Part shown: piece after piece, positions 1 through 7,773 of the stretch | Layout of the letters: each line of letters starts with the position of its first letter | Position numbering within the stretch: the stretch's first letter is position 1 | Source: Bacteroidota bacterium | GTDB lineage: Bacteria; Bacteroidota; Bacteroidia; AKYH767-A; JABDAW01 | NCBI GenBank assembly: GCA_023251595.1 | Contig: JAHEYM010000171.1 | Coordinates: 1-8,076 of the forward strand | DNA length: 8,076 bases | Direction: 5' to 3' | The notes under the pieces: generated by a model | The model's database searches: none | What the model was told of the DNA's origin: nothing | Seen by the model: the letters and a program-made list of their open reading frames with translations, nothing else | Position numbers and translations under genes: made by a program

Positions 1-3000
1 GATCAAAATTGTTGTCGTAATTATGCGGCTCATTTGTATCTTCAATTGTATGTTTTATATAACCAGTATCAATGCCAAACTTCACCACAGAAGGATTTGC
101 CTCAGCAGTCACTTTAATGTCCATTCCTTCAGCATATGAAGACATATTATGTGAAAAAATTGCCCATGGAGAACCGCCAAAAATTTCTTCAACCACGAGC
201 CAGCCTCCATGACTAATATCGACAGGGCCTTCTTTTCCCCAGCCTTCATAATTCGCATGAATGGTAAAATGAACCTTACCTAATTTGTCGAACGCATCGC
301 TGCCATAAGTGTTATCATTTCCGCTCGACCAGCCTTCTGTAACGAGTCCCGCCATGCCAGTATCTGTATGTGCATATACATTTAAAGTACCCGTAGGATA
401 ATCTTCACCGTCACCCATCATAAACGGATCGTGGAGATATCCTGTTGAAGAATGAAACCGATCGCCACGATCATCAATCCAGTCATCAATTCCATCATGA
501 TTTTTATCGCACAATGCCGGTGGTATCAATAATTGGGGAATAAATACATGATATTTAAAATCATCTTCCCAAATGCTCACAGAATCTTGTGTGTTGGGAT
601 TGGTGATCCATTGATTGTACTGATGTCCGTCAACCTGAACTATAGAGTTGATGTCATAATTTCCGTTACTTAGTTTTGGTAAAGTAATTTTATATTCACC
701 GAGACCTTTCGGAATATCATAAATCATATATCCGAAAACACCATCACCGAGATTATCAATGCCATCAATTGCAAGAGAAGGATCATTAAAATCTACATCG
801 TGACCTGCATTTCTGATCCAATAATAAGAATATTCCGTCGATGCATCTATGTCATAAGTTATCAATGCCTTTCCTCTTTCGGGAAGTTTTGTCAATGGAT
901 TCCCCAATGTATCCTGTAGGCTGAAACTGTTGGTGAGATATTCAAACTGCATTGGATTCGGAAGTGGTGCATAATATGTATAGGTAGTTCGTAGCGGCGT
1001 ATTTTTCGTTTCGTTGAAAATTGTTTTGTAATTAATATTTGAATAATTTGAGAGCAAAGGTGTTGGATTATTCATATCAATTTCTTCCCCTCCCAACGAT
1101 AACACTGCAATGAATTCGTTATGCGGTTGCGGAACCGATCCCACAAGACTGTCGGTTGGCAATAAATGATAATGTGTCGCTGCCGTATCAATAAAAGTAA
1201 ATCCCTGATAATTATTCTGACTCTGATAAATTAATTGCGTCTGTTTAATTAATCCCGTTACAGTATCTCTGTCCATCCAGAAAGTCCAGGAAGTATCAGA
1301 AAGATTCGGAGAATTAATATTTGGTGAATATGGATAAAACATATCGGGCGTTTGCTGAGTCAAAACTCCATTCACATAAGAAACACCTTTTGCCATGCCT
1401 ACAAGATCAGGTGGATCAACCCATATTTCATAAGAAGCATAAGGATCGAAGACCTGTAAGCCGGGCATGGTATCTATATTCCAGCTTATTTTCCACACGG
1501 CAATTTTATCGCCTGCATCTCCCTGTATTCCATTGTGGTTAATGTCCTCATAATAAGGAAGCGTATCGCCCGTTATCAGCCGATGCCAGGGGTTTTGCCA
1601 AAGCACGGAATCTTCGGTAAGCACATAACCTTTTGGATATATAGATGCAGTATCGAGCCACACGTCGGGATGCCCGTTATTGCTCATATCATAAGTGGGA
1701 GCGGATTGATTATCACTTCCATGAAGACAATCAATAAACTTTCCTCCAGGCGTTTTTAAGACCGGAATATTCAAACTATGATCTACCCAATAAAAGGGAA
1801 CATCTTTCGGAACGTAATGTATATAGTTAGTTTGAAGAGCAGCCGATCGTTCCTTGTTTTCCATAATGGTAAACACCTTGAATGGCTGATAAAATATTCC
1901 GAGAAAGTTTTTCCAGTTCAAATCTGCGTCTGCCCTGATGTCTGCGCTGAACATCATGTCTGCATAGCAATGCATTTGATTGTATGAATGATTGCCTTCG
2001 TTATCTATATAGTTGACTAAATTTGTTGAAGATCTCAGAAAAGTTTGAAATGCAAGATATTGGTCAATATTCTCGTGAATTAAACTTGTAAGTGGCGGCG
2101 TTTTCAGCCGATAAACAATAACGGTTTCTGATTCGGGACCGGCAGAAATTCCGCTGAACACAAGTTGATTTCCATTGATAGAATAAGTAACTCCTGAAGT
2201 GATCACATCCACAAAAGATAAATAGGGTGAAATATCTTCTGCCACTCTGATATTTGAAACCGAAGACGAAGAAAGATTTCTGACTTTAACACGTACTTCG
2301 AACGTATCAATCTTATCATAAGCTACAGCATTTTGTCCTGCAATAATTCCACCAGGCAAATCATTATATATAGAGCGGGTGACGTCAACATTACTGCAAA
2401 AAGAGTACAGAACTGCATCGAGAGTCCACTGCAACTGTCTGCTACCGGTAAGTACATTATTAATTCCACCAACAGTCGGTAGACCAAGATTACAGATAAT
2501 TCTTCCGCCTCCTGCTTGTGCCGCTTTCAGAACAAATATTGCAGGATCACCTGATGGTAGGGTTGCAACTACTTCCGCACTCCCGCAATTAACTCTTGGA
2601 ATAGGAAATGAATATAGAAAATTGAGACAGGGCTCAGCGGCAAATGAAACGGGATTACCCGGACTTGTAACATTAATTGCACACTGACTTGTTACAGGAT
2701 TAGGATTCGTAAGATGTGTAAAATCAACAGCACCGTTATTCAGATACTGAATCTTTTCTAAAAAATAAGCCGCATTTCCTTCTGTATATATACTTCCTCC
2801 TCTGCTTAGGAAAGAATCAATTTTTGTTTTAAGAGCAGGATGAGAATTTACTAGACTATCGATATAAAATTTGTTATCCGTACCATTCATTGAGAAAGCA
2901 GGGATGATAAGTAATTTTGTGGATGAAGGAAGAAAAGCAGTGTCGAGGTTGTTTTCATTTACGAAAGAATACATGTCGTTAAAAAGCCAGCTATCAAACA

Positions 3001-3436
3001 TATTCCTGAAATATAAAGATTCCCATGAAATGCTGATGTTGTTTTGTTTTATCAAACTTTGAAATATGGCGACCGGCTTCGATGCTCTTTTAAACTGAAT
3101 TGCATCATGCTCTGCAGTTTGCCAATTATATACTGAATAAGGCGTTGAACTTACCGAAGAATATATTACCGGAACTGTATCGGCAAGAACAAAACTTCCT
3201 CTGTCGGCACCGGTCTTTGCCCAATAAAGAGAATACTCACCGTCCTGTGGAAATAGTAAACTATCGGCTCCGTTGTTGAGTCGGAAATTCTTATCTGCAT
3301 TATTCAATACAAGTTTATATGTTTTCAGAAAATCTGTTTGTGAACTATTCGAAGGAATGACAACCCCCTGCGAATAAATTCTCTGATTACACGTCATTAC
3401 CATTAACAGAAGTAGAATAGGTAATTTTGTTTTCAT
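1..3436 (-). CDS. Very large secreted multidomain protein, C-terminus beyond the window (partial)
   Basis: The reading frame is open from an ATG at 3436 down to the window edge, at least 1145 codons, with no stop seen on translation. It is the only ATG after an in-frame stop at 3464-3466. The N-terminus MKTKLPILLLLMVMTC...YSQG is a signal peptide; Cys16 gives a weak lipobox, but cleavage before the Gln of YSQG is as likely. Residues about 95-335 resemble a class I glutamine amidotransferase-like fold: a strand with LLIIPAF (175-181), GGSIYTEG (213-220) and GGGRIICNLGLP (309-320). No catalytic Cys-His-Glu triad could be assigned. Residues about 377-447 look like a DUF11-type beta-sandwich repeat. 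Asp/Asn-rich loops that could bind calcium follow at 631-643 (DINHNGIQGDAGD) and 977-992 (DKNHDGIDDWIDDRGD). The product is probably cell-surface or extracellular; a C-terminal sorting domain, if any, lies outside the window. Gene and export are secure, function is unknown. Confidence 0.88.
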   Translation of the reverse strand, partial: MKTKLPILLLLMVMTCNQRIYSQGVVIPSNSSQTDFLKTYKLVLNNADKNFRLNNGADSLLFPQDGEYSLYWAKTGADRGSFVLADTVPVIYSSVSSTPYSVYNWQTAEHDAIQFKRASKPVAIFQSLIKQNNISISWESLYFRNMFDSWLFNDMYSFVNENNLDTAFLPSSTKLLIIPAFSMNGTDNKFYIDSLVNSHPALKTKIDSFLSRGGSIYTEGNAAYFLEKIQYLNNGAVDFTHLTNPNPVTSQCAINVTSPGNPVSFAAEPCLNFLYSFPIPRVNCGSAEVVATLPSGDPAIFVLKAAQAGGGRIICNLGLPTVGGINNVLTGSRQLQWTLDAVLYSFCSNVDVTRSIYNDLPGGIIAGQNAVAYDKIDTFEVRVKVRNLSSSSVSNIRVAEDISPYLSFVDVITSGVTYSINGNQLVFSGISAGPESETVIVYRLKTPPLTSLIHENIDQYLAFQTFLRSSTNLVNYIDNEGNHSYNQMHCYADMMFSADIRADADLNWKNFLGIFYQPFKVFTIMENKERSAALQTNYIHYVPKDVPFYWVDHSLNIPVLKTPGGKFIDCLHGSDNQSAPTYDMSNNGHPDVWLDTASIYPKGYVLTEDSVLWQNPWHRLITGDTLPYYEDINHNGIQGDAGDKIAVWKISWNIDTMPGLQVFDPYASYEIWVDPPDLVGMAKGVSYVNGVLTQQTPDMFYPYSPNINSPNLSDTSWTFWMDRDTVTGLIKQTQLIYQSQNNYQGFTFIDTAATHYHLLPTDSLVGSVPQPHNEFIAVLSLGGEEIDMNNPTPLLSNYSNINYKTIFNETKNTPLRTTYTYYAPLPNPMQFEYLTNSFSLQDTLGNPLTKLPERGKALITYDIDASTEYSYYWIRNAGHDVDFNDPSLAIDGIDNLGDGVFGYMIYDIPKGLGEYKITLPKLSNGNYDINSIVQVDGHQYNQWITNPNTQDSVSIWEDDFKYHVFIPQLLIPPALCDKNHDGIDDWIDDRGDRFHSSTGYLHDPFMMGDGEDYPTGTLNVYAHTDTGMAGLVTEGWSSGNDNTYGSDAFDKLGKVHFTIHANYEGWGKEGPVDISHGGWLVVEEIFGGSPWAIFSHNMSSYAEGMDIKVTAEANPSVVKFGIDTGYIKHTIEDTNEPHNYDNNFD

Positions 3437-3468
3437 GCTTGAAAGATTTATACTATATATATATTATT

Positions 3469-4374
3469 TTATCTTAGAACCGGACAACGACTTGTTGCTC
3501 CGAATGGAATACTATATAACAAACCGGCATAGAGAAAAAGATATTGGTCATTGCCAACATTACCTTTCCTGCTGCCAACACTATTTGCAGTAATATTATC
3601 GAGATAGTCTGTTAATGTATAATGGTAAACTCCGCCGATTCTGAAGCTTGTCCGATCGTTGAATTTTTTTTCGATGCTAAGTCCCACCGGAAAACCCAAT
3701 GCAGATTTATGATAATTGCTGACATTATCGATATTCATGTTCCGATAATCTGTTTCGTAGTTATAATCTCGTTGAATGATGACCGCACTATTTGTATGAC
3801 CTGGAATTTCTGTTTGAGTTCTGATGCTGCCATCGCTCCAATAGTAATATGGTTTTCCTGATCCATCTTTAATATCACCCATTGGTGTAAATAAAAAATA
3901 TTCAACTCCACCGAAAAGCCAGAAAGAGAATCCATTTGAATTTGCAGCGTGAACTGAATTTAAAAGATCAACAGAAACGCCGACATAGGGTGCAGTGATT
4001 GAGGTCTTAAAATTCAAATTACGTTGGGCAGAAAGTTCGTCACCGACAATATTCCCAAAAAACAATCCTCCGCAGAGACGTATTGGTTTGAGTAAATCTC
4101 TTTCCAACATAATTTGCCCCCCAAACCTGTTTGTAATTGAGACTCCTCTCATATTGTTATTTCTCAAATCGCCGAAATAATTCGTTATTCCGGCACAGAT
4201 TCCGATATAACCACTGTTTTGATCACCATTCCTGAATGTCAATGAAATGGAGACGGGAGGATTGACCAGAAAAACAGAGAAAAAGATAACAAGGATTTGT
4301 GTAAATCTCCGGTTGATTCCGGTATAATTTGGCGTTTTAGGGTACTGTATTGTCCGCTGATGCCTCATCTGCAT
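3469..4374 (-). CDS. Outer-membrane beta-barrel protein, DUF6089-like
   Basis: With the start at 4374 the product has 301 residues. A basic N-terminal stretch is followed by a hydrophobic segment, ILVIFFSVFLV (about residues 27-37), that fits a signal peptide. The rest is a series of short amphipathic strands rich in Gly and aromatics: GYIGICAGITNYFGDL (55-70), GFPVGLSIEKKF, FRIGGVYHYTLTDYLDNI and LFLYAGLLYSIPFG near the end. The NYFGDL and TDYLDN motifs recall the DUF6089-type outer-membrane barrels of Bacteroidota; this is pattern recognition, not a database match. The frame stays open to an ATG at 4572, but that extension reads through intergenic repeat-like DNA and across a good promoter at 4456-4487, so it is probably untranslated. 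ATG 4368 is an alternative start; neither has a strong ribosome binding site. The large secreted-protein gene begins 32 bp downstream, which suggests co-transcription and perhaps a surface partnership. Confidence 0.8.
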   Translation of the reverse strand: MQMRHQRTIQYPKTPNYTGINRRFTQILVIFFSVFLVNPPVSISLTFRNGDQNSGYIGICAGITNYFGDLRNNNMRGVSITNRFGGQIMLERDLLKPIRLCGGLFFGNIVGDELSAQRNLNFKTSITAPYVGVSVDLLNSVHAANSNGFSFWLFGGVEYFLFTPMGDIKDGSGKPYYYWSDGSIRTQTEIPGHTNSAVIIQRDYNYETDYRNMNIDNVSNYHKSALGFPVGLSIEKKFNDRTSFRIGGVYHYTLTDYLDNITANSVGSRKGNVGNDQYLFLYAGLLYSIPFGATSRCPVLR

Positions 4375-4455
4375 ATCTCTTACTAAAACAACTGAAACTG
4401 TTACACAGCCATGGGAATATCTTAGGCTTGACGCTGTGGAGGGACTTTGTGGGTA

Positions 4456-4487
4456 CAAATATACGATTCCCATCCTGATAAAACCAA
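4456..4487 (-). promoter_or_regulatory. Bacteroidota-type promoter for the beta-barrel gene
   Basis: Read on the minus strand, TATATTTG (4456-4463) matches the TAnnTTTG -7 element of Bacteroidota, and a TTG (4485-4487) sits 21 bp upstream as a possible -33 element. Transcription would start near 4450 and give a leader of about 75 nt before the ATG at 4374. The promoter lies downstream of the ATG codons at 4572 and 4473, so it decides the start of the beta-barrel gene. It probably also serves the large gene that follows. Confidence 0.55.
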
Positions 4488-4511
4488 CTTTTTGCCACTT
4501 TCGGCTGATTT

Positions 4512-4528
4512 TACAGTTTTTGACTGTA
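4512..4528. repeat. Small perfect inverted repeat between the divergent genes
   Basis: TACAGT (4512-4517) and ACTGTA (4523-4528) form a perfect 6-bp inverted repeat around a 5-nt TTTTG spacer. It lies about 25 bp upstream of the -33 element of the minus-strand promoter and about 80 bp upstream of the plus-strand promoter. It could be an operator for a dimeric regulator or chance; nothing else supports either view. Confidence 0.35.
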
Positions 4529-4535
4529 GAAAGCC

Positions 4536-4566
4536 CTCCTAATTCATAATTCCTAACTCCTAATTG
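4536..4566. repeat. AT-rich degenerate short tandem repeat
   Basis: The stretch is built from variants of a 7- to 8-bp unit, with CTAATTC, ATAATTC, CTAACTC and CTAATTG in succession. Such 'taattc/taactc' runs are common in intergenic DNA of Bacteroidota. On the minus strand it would encode the spurious-looking NYELG-type peptide at the start of the longest beta-barrel reading frame, which is a reason to reject that extension. Confidence 0.5.
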
Positions 4567-4608
4567 CTTCATCCGGACATGTTTGTATGAAGAAAGTTTA
4601 TAATATTC

Positions 4609-4634
4609 TTGCCCAAAAGATAGTTATAACTTTG
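4609..4634 (+). promoter_or_regulatory. Candidate Bacteroidota-type promoter for the CAP-domain gene
   Basis: TAACTTTG (4627-4634) fits the TAnnTTTG -7 consensus. A TTG at 4609-4611 is the nearest -33 candidate, but its 15-bp spacing is shorter than usual, so only the -7 part is persuasive. Transcription from about 4640 would leave a leader of some 18 nt before the ATG at 4658, with no Shine-Dalgarno sequence. Confidence 0.45.
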
Positions 4635-4657
4635 CCCGTCTTTGTTTAATCCAATTT

Positions 4658-7405
4658 ATGTCCCACCTCCAGAGGATCAAACTATGTTTGTTTTTTGTTT
4701 TGTTGATGAAATTGTCCGGTTTTGCACAACAGCCGGATGATAAGATCAATTTTTCATCCTTCAACAAAAAGTATTTAGAACATCTGATTAAAATAAAAAT
4801 CGACAGTGTCAGAGGATTAAAGAATTTAAAACCTTTGGTGAATGATTCTATTTTATATTTAGCGGCTTGCGATCAAGCTGAATATATTACAAAGAAAAAG
4901 ATGCTGGGTCATTTTCAGGAGGAAAATCCACAAAAGAAAAATCCCCAGTTGAGAGCAGAATTCTATGGCGCAGTGAATTATCAGGTTGGCGAAAATGTGG
5001 AAGTTACTTCGGTGAATGTTCCGATGAAAAATAAACGTGGGAGAGAATATACAAATAATACCTACGAACTCTTAGCTTTTGATTTTGTGGATGGATGGGT
5101 TCATTCTCCACATCATTATGCAAATATTATCACACCAGATTATCAGATTACCGGAGTGGCAGTGAGTATAAATCCCGAAACAAATGAAGTTTATGCAGCA
5201 CAGGTTTTCGCTAAAGTAAATTTCAAATACGATTTCATCGAGAATAAACAGATGTTTAATTACTCTGATTATATTCCTCCGAAATTAACCTCTTCATTTT
5301 CTGAAGTGAGTCACGACATGCACAAAGGCAAACATGCATGGGGACTAAAAGCACCAAAGAACGACAGTCTGGCGCATTGTAAATGTTACGATTTATTTGA
5401 CTCCAGTGATGGTGTTGCAAGAATCAGAACTTCCGGAAGAACGATCATATTCTACACCACAAAAGTTGCAGCGATGCGCGATCTGCTTCAGAAAAGAAAG
5501 AATGGATTAGCCGCGGAGATAATGGCTTACAGTCCTTATGATTGTGGTAATCCCGCCTATTATGAGAAGCCTGGAAGAAGAAACGGTCAATGTATTTTCA
5601 GCGGAACAGTATTAAAACCTATATATAGAGGTAAACTAAAGAGAGCCTTTAAACGTCAACATAAATCGCAGAAAACATTTCTGAATATAACCGGAGATGT
5701 GGTCAAAACATTTTTCTCCAAAGGAAAAATGGTTGATAAAAGAGCAACGATTAAGAAGCTAATAAGAAATGAAAGTTCAGCAGAATATTTTGAAGTGAGA
5801 TTGGGAAAGATTCCTAAAAAGATGGGTGGATTTCTTGAATATAATCTGGTGATGATTCGAAAAAAAGAAGTGTGTCGGGTTCTTCACTTCTCCGATCTAT
5901 GCGGTGATCCCTATACCGATAACAAGAAGATAAAATACGTGCCATACTTTACAGATGGAGATTACGAAATTCCGCCATATAAATTTCATAATGATTTTGT
6001 TATTCCTTTTGAATGGAATAAATATAATTATAAATATCAGGATATAAAACCATTTATTGAATCAATAAGTAAAGATGCGATCACGATACTGGGACTTAAA
6101 ATAAATGCACAATCATCGATAGAAGGCACAAAAGCTATTAATGATGAGCTTCAACAAAAAAGAGCTGAAAGTATATTAAAGGCAATGCAAAGTGCGCAGA
6201 AGGAAAATATCGCGAAACAAATTACCATCAGCGATGGGTGGAAAATGTTTCTGAAGCAGATTCAAACTGACCGTCGACTCGAACCATTAAGAGTGATGAA
6301 TAAGGAGCAACTTGAAAAACATTTTGAAGATACCGCAGTTTGCAATAAATACGAATATTTCCTTGCACAGCAACGAAAAGCAGACATCTCTCTCGACTTT
6401 TCCAAAAACATTACACGAGAAAACAGAAGGTGGCACGTGGTCGATAATTATAACCGTTGTCTCGACAGTTTGAAATTATTCAACAAGAATAAAAAACTAG
6501 AATATAAGATTCCCTACTATACCGATACGTTGGACAAACTTCAACATTATGCATACCGATATTATTTAAAAGGAGAACTCGACGAGGCATTGTTATTTGA
6601 ACTACCTGTCCCGGAAGGTTGTAGTTGCACCAAACTTCAGTTTAATAGTTTATGGTTGAAAGATAAATTTAATAAGTATAATGAAAAGTTCACCAAACAG
6701 GATTTTTACACAGGATTAAGCAAGATACTCGAGTGTGATGCCAAGCATGGTGGTGATCCGAAATTGCGATTCCGGGCGAAATATAATCAGGCACTGTTTC
6801 TCATCGATAATTTTGAGGATGGCTCGTATACAAGTTTGTCTGCAGATAAACGCTTTTATTTCGTGAAGGGAATTATCACCGCCCTCTCGCCTTTCGTCCT
6901 TGAAGACACAGTATTCAAACCCTATTATCAGCAGATGCAATTGAACTTTTATTTCAAGACACTCGATCATCTTCATGGACTCGCATTAACGAAATATACA
7001 AAACCCATCATAGAATATTGTCTGGGGAAAGTGTTTGAATATTACAATTCACATCCTATTGATGAAGCACTTGCATTGAAATTAGGAAGATTTTTTATAT
7101 ATTATGATAAAAACAACTACGCGCTCAGCATCATGTTACCATTTCTGAAACATGAAAATCCAAATCATGAAATGTTAATATTATTTGTGAAGATGATGTA
7201 TCAGAATATTCAGGAATATCCTGAAACAAAATATTATGAGTTGGTGAAATGGGCAAAAGATCATTTAAATAATGATGAATGGTGCAAAATGTTTGTGGGT
7301 CCATGCAACATCAGTTTCCAATCGTTCGATTATGAACCGCTACGTATGCTTTATTGCAAAGAGTGCGCGGAGATCGGGAATTATGCTACAAAGCCGGTGA
7401 AATAA
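4658..7405 (+). CDS. Secreted CAP-domain protein with OmpA-like segment
   Basis: The product has 915 residues. A signal peptide (residues 1-23) ends in GFA before QQ. Residues about 38-186 form a CAP (SCP/PR-1) domain: VNDSILYLAACDQAEYI, then MLGHF (His85), GEN (Glu112), and WVHSPHHYANII with His153, followed by the GVAVSI strand. His85, Glu112 and His153 occupy the usual CAP cavity positions; CAP domains vary in role, so no reaction is claimed. Residues about 215-450 are not recognised. Residues about 461-512 resemble part of an OmpA-like peptidoglycan-binding domain: INAQSSIEGT, then NDELQQKRAESI matching the NxxLSxxRA helix with Arg502, though the usual Asp of that family is absent. Residues about 600-900 look mainly helical, perhaps degenerate TPR-like repeats. 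The gene is divergent from the beta-barrel gene with its own promoter. A periplasmic or surface-anchored role at the cell wall is inferred. Confidence 0.92.
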   Translation: MSHLQRIKLCLFFVLLMKLSGFAQQPDDKINFSSFNKKYLEHLIKIKIDSVRGLKNLKPLVNDSILYLAACDQAEYITKKKMLGHFQEENPQKKNPQLRAEFYGAVNYQVGENVEVTSVNVPMKNKRGREYTNNTYELLAFDFVDGWVHSPHHYANIITPDYQITGVAVSINPETNEVYAAQVFAKVNFKYDFIENKQMFNYSDYIPPKLTSSFSEVSHDMHKGKHAWGLKAPKNDSLAHCKCYDLFDSSDGVARIRTSGRTIIFYTTKVAAMRDLLQKRKNGLAAEIMAYSPYDCGNPAYYEKPGRRNGQCIFSGTVLKPIYRGKLKRAFKRQHKSQKTFLNITGDVVKTFFSKGKMVDKRATIKKLIRNESSAEYFEVRLGKIPKKMGGFLEYNLVMIRKKEVCRVLHFSDLCGDPYTDNKKIKYVPYFTDGDYEIPPYKFHNDFVIPFEWNKYNYKYQDIKPFIESISKDAITILGLKINAQSSIEGTKAINDELQQKRAESILKAMQSAQKENIAKQITISDGWKMFLKQIQTDRRLEPLRVMNKEQLEKHFEDTAVCNKYEYFLAQQRKADISLDFSKNITRENRRWHVVDNYNRCLDSLKLFNKNKKLEYKIPYYTDTLDKLQHYAYRYYLKGELDEALLFELPVPEGCSCTKLQFNSLWLKDKFNKYNEKFTKQDFYTGLSKILECDAKHGGDPKLRFRAKYNQALFLIDNFEDGSYTSLSADKRFYFVKGIITALSPFVLEDTVFKPYYQQMQLNFYFKTLDHLHGLALTKYTKPIIEYCLGKVFEYYNSHPIDEALALKLGRFFIYYDKNNYALSIMLPFLKHENPNHEMLILFVKMMYQNIQEYPETKYYELVKWAKDHLNNDEWCKMFVGPCNISFQSFDYEPLRMLYCKECAEIGNYATKPVK

Positions 7406-7410
7406 AAGAA

Positions 7411-7447
7411 TAATCAATATTCAATATATCAATAATCAATTTTCAAG
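7411..7447. repeat. AT-rich short-period repeat (AATCAAT-like)
   Basis: About five copies of a 7- to 8-bp unit (TAATCAAT, ATTCAAT, ATATCAAT, AATCAAT, TTTCAAG) follow the stop codon of the CAP-domain gene by 5 bp. Similar 'aataatcaat' runs are frequent between genes in Bacteroidota. No function is known to me. Confidence 0.55.
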
Positions 7448-7464
7448 TAAATACTATTTTAATC

Positions 7465-7544
7465 TTTGTGCATCTTTAAGTCTTTGAGACCTCGTGGCAA
7501 AAGCTTCTATGCCACGAAGGCACAAAGTCACTAAGGTTCACAAA
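7465..7544. repeat. 35-nt imperfect inverted repeat
   Basis: The left arm (7465-7499) and the right arm (7510-7544) are the same length and pair without gaps at 26 of 35 positions around a 10-nt loop containing AAGCTT. The inner CGTGGCA/TGCCACG and outer TTTGTG/CACAAA blocks are perfect. The wording of the arms (TGCCACGAAGGCACAAAG) is of a kind I recall as widespread in Bacteroidota intergenic DNA, so this is probably one copy of a dispersed repeat. It could also act as a transcription end for the CAP-domain gene 59 bp upstream. Confidence 0.6.
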
Positions 7545-7579
7545 TTCCAGCCGGATTGAAATATATTTCTCAATTTCAA

Positions 7580-7633
7580 GATCTCCATCGGAGATCGATA
7601 GTGGTAGAAATGATGCGAGTCGGAAATAATTAC
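7580..7633 (+). repeat. Hairpin-tail repeat, unit 1
   Basis: GATCTCC (7580-7586) and GGAGATC (7590-7596) form a perfect 7-bp stem with an ATC loop. The tail GATAGTGGTAGAAATG follows at once (7597-7612) and then ATGCGA with an A-rich end. The tail recurs in inverted orientation at 7786-7800 and loosely in the next unit, which marks it as a REP-like element, not a lone hairpin. No transposase is present in the window. Confidence 0.55.
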
Positions 7634-7690
7634 AGCCTCGTCAGAGGTGGAACAAAAGCCTCCATGCGAAGTAAAAAATCATTTTGAAAG
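7634..7690 (+). repeat. Hairpin-tail repeat, unit 2 (diverged)
   Basis: CCTC (7636-7639) and GAGG (7644-7647) pair around GTCA. The following TGGAACAAAA, then ATGCGAA and an AAAAAATCATT end, parallel the order TGGTAGAAA, ATGCGA, AAATAATTA of unit 1 directly upstream. The spacing between blocks differs, so this is a diverged tandem copy if it is one. The second GAGG/CCTC pairing (7644-7647 with 7659-7662) is an alternative fold. Confidence 0.35.
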
Positions 7691-7744
7691 CACAAACAAT
7701 TTGAAGTTCGTCATCGTTTTCTGCTGATTCTCTGCGTCTTGGTT

Positions 7745-7762
7745 CGGCACCTGATGGTGCCG
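7745..7762. repeat. Perfect 7-bp GC-rich hairpin
   Basis: CGGCACC (7745-7751) and GGTGCCG (7756-7762) pair perfectly around a TGAT loop. On the minus strand, about 20 nt beyond its foot, GCAGAAAACGATGACGAA (7707-7724) resembles the tail of unit 1 (GTAGAAATGATGCGAG) with small gaps, so this may be a third, minus-strand member of the hairpin-tail family. No T-run follows on either strand, so it is a poor terminator. Confidence 0.45.
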
Positions 7763-7773
7763 CTGAATTTAAT

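Noticed and set aside
1321..3062. Several short plus-strand open frames of 60-100 codons
   Set aside because: They lie wholly inside the minus-strand gene that is open from 3436 to the window edge, have no recognisable domains and no promoter or ribosome binding site.
3622..4180. Short open frames overlapping the beta-barrel gene on both strands
   Set aside because: They overlap the coding frame with clear beta-barrel composition; their own translations show no known motif.
3469..4374. PorP/SprF type IX secretion component
   Set aside because: The size fits, but the typical N-terminal motif of that family is not visible and the strand motifs suit a DUF6089-like barrel better.
4375..4572. 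N-terminal extension of the beta-barrel gene
   Set aside because: It reads through the short tandem repeat and the promoter, and would bury the signal-peptide-like segment 90 residues into the protein.
6716..6976. 86-codon minus-strand frame inside the CAP-domain gene
   Set aside because: It is antisense to a long, well-supported coding frame and has no features of its own.
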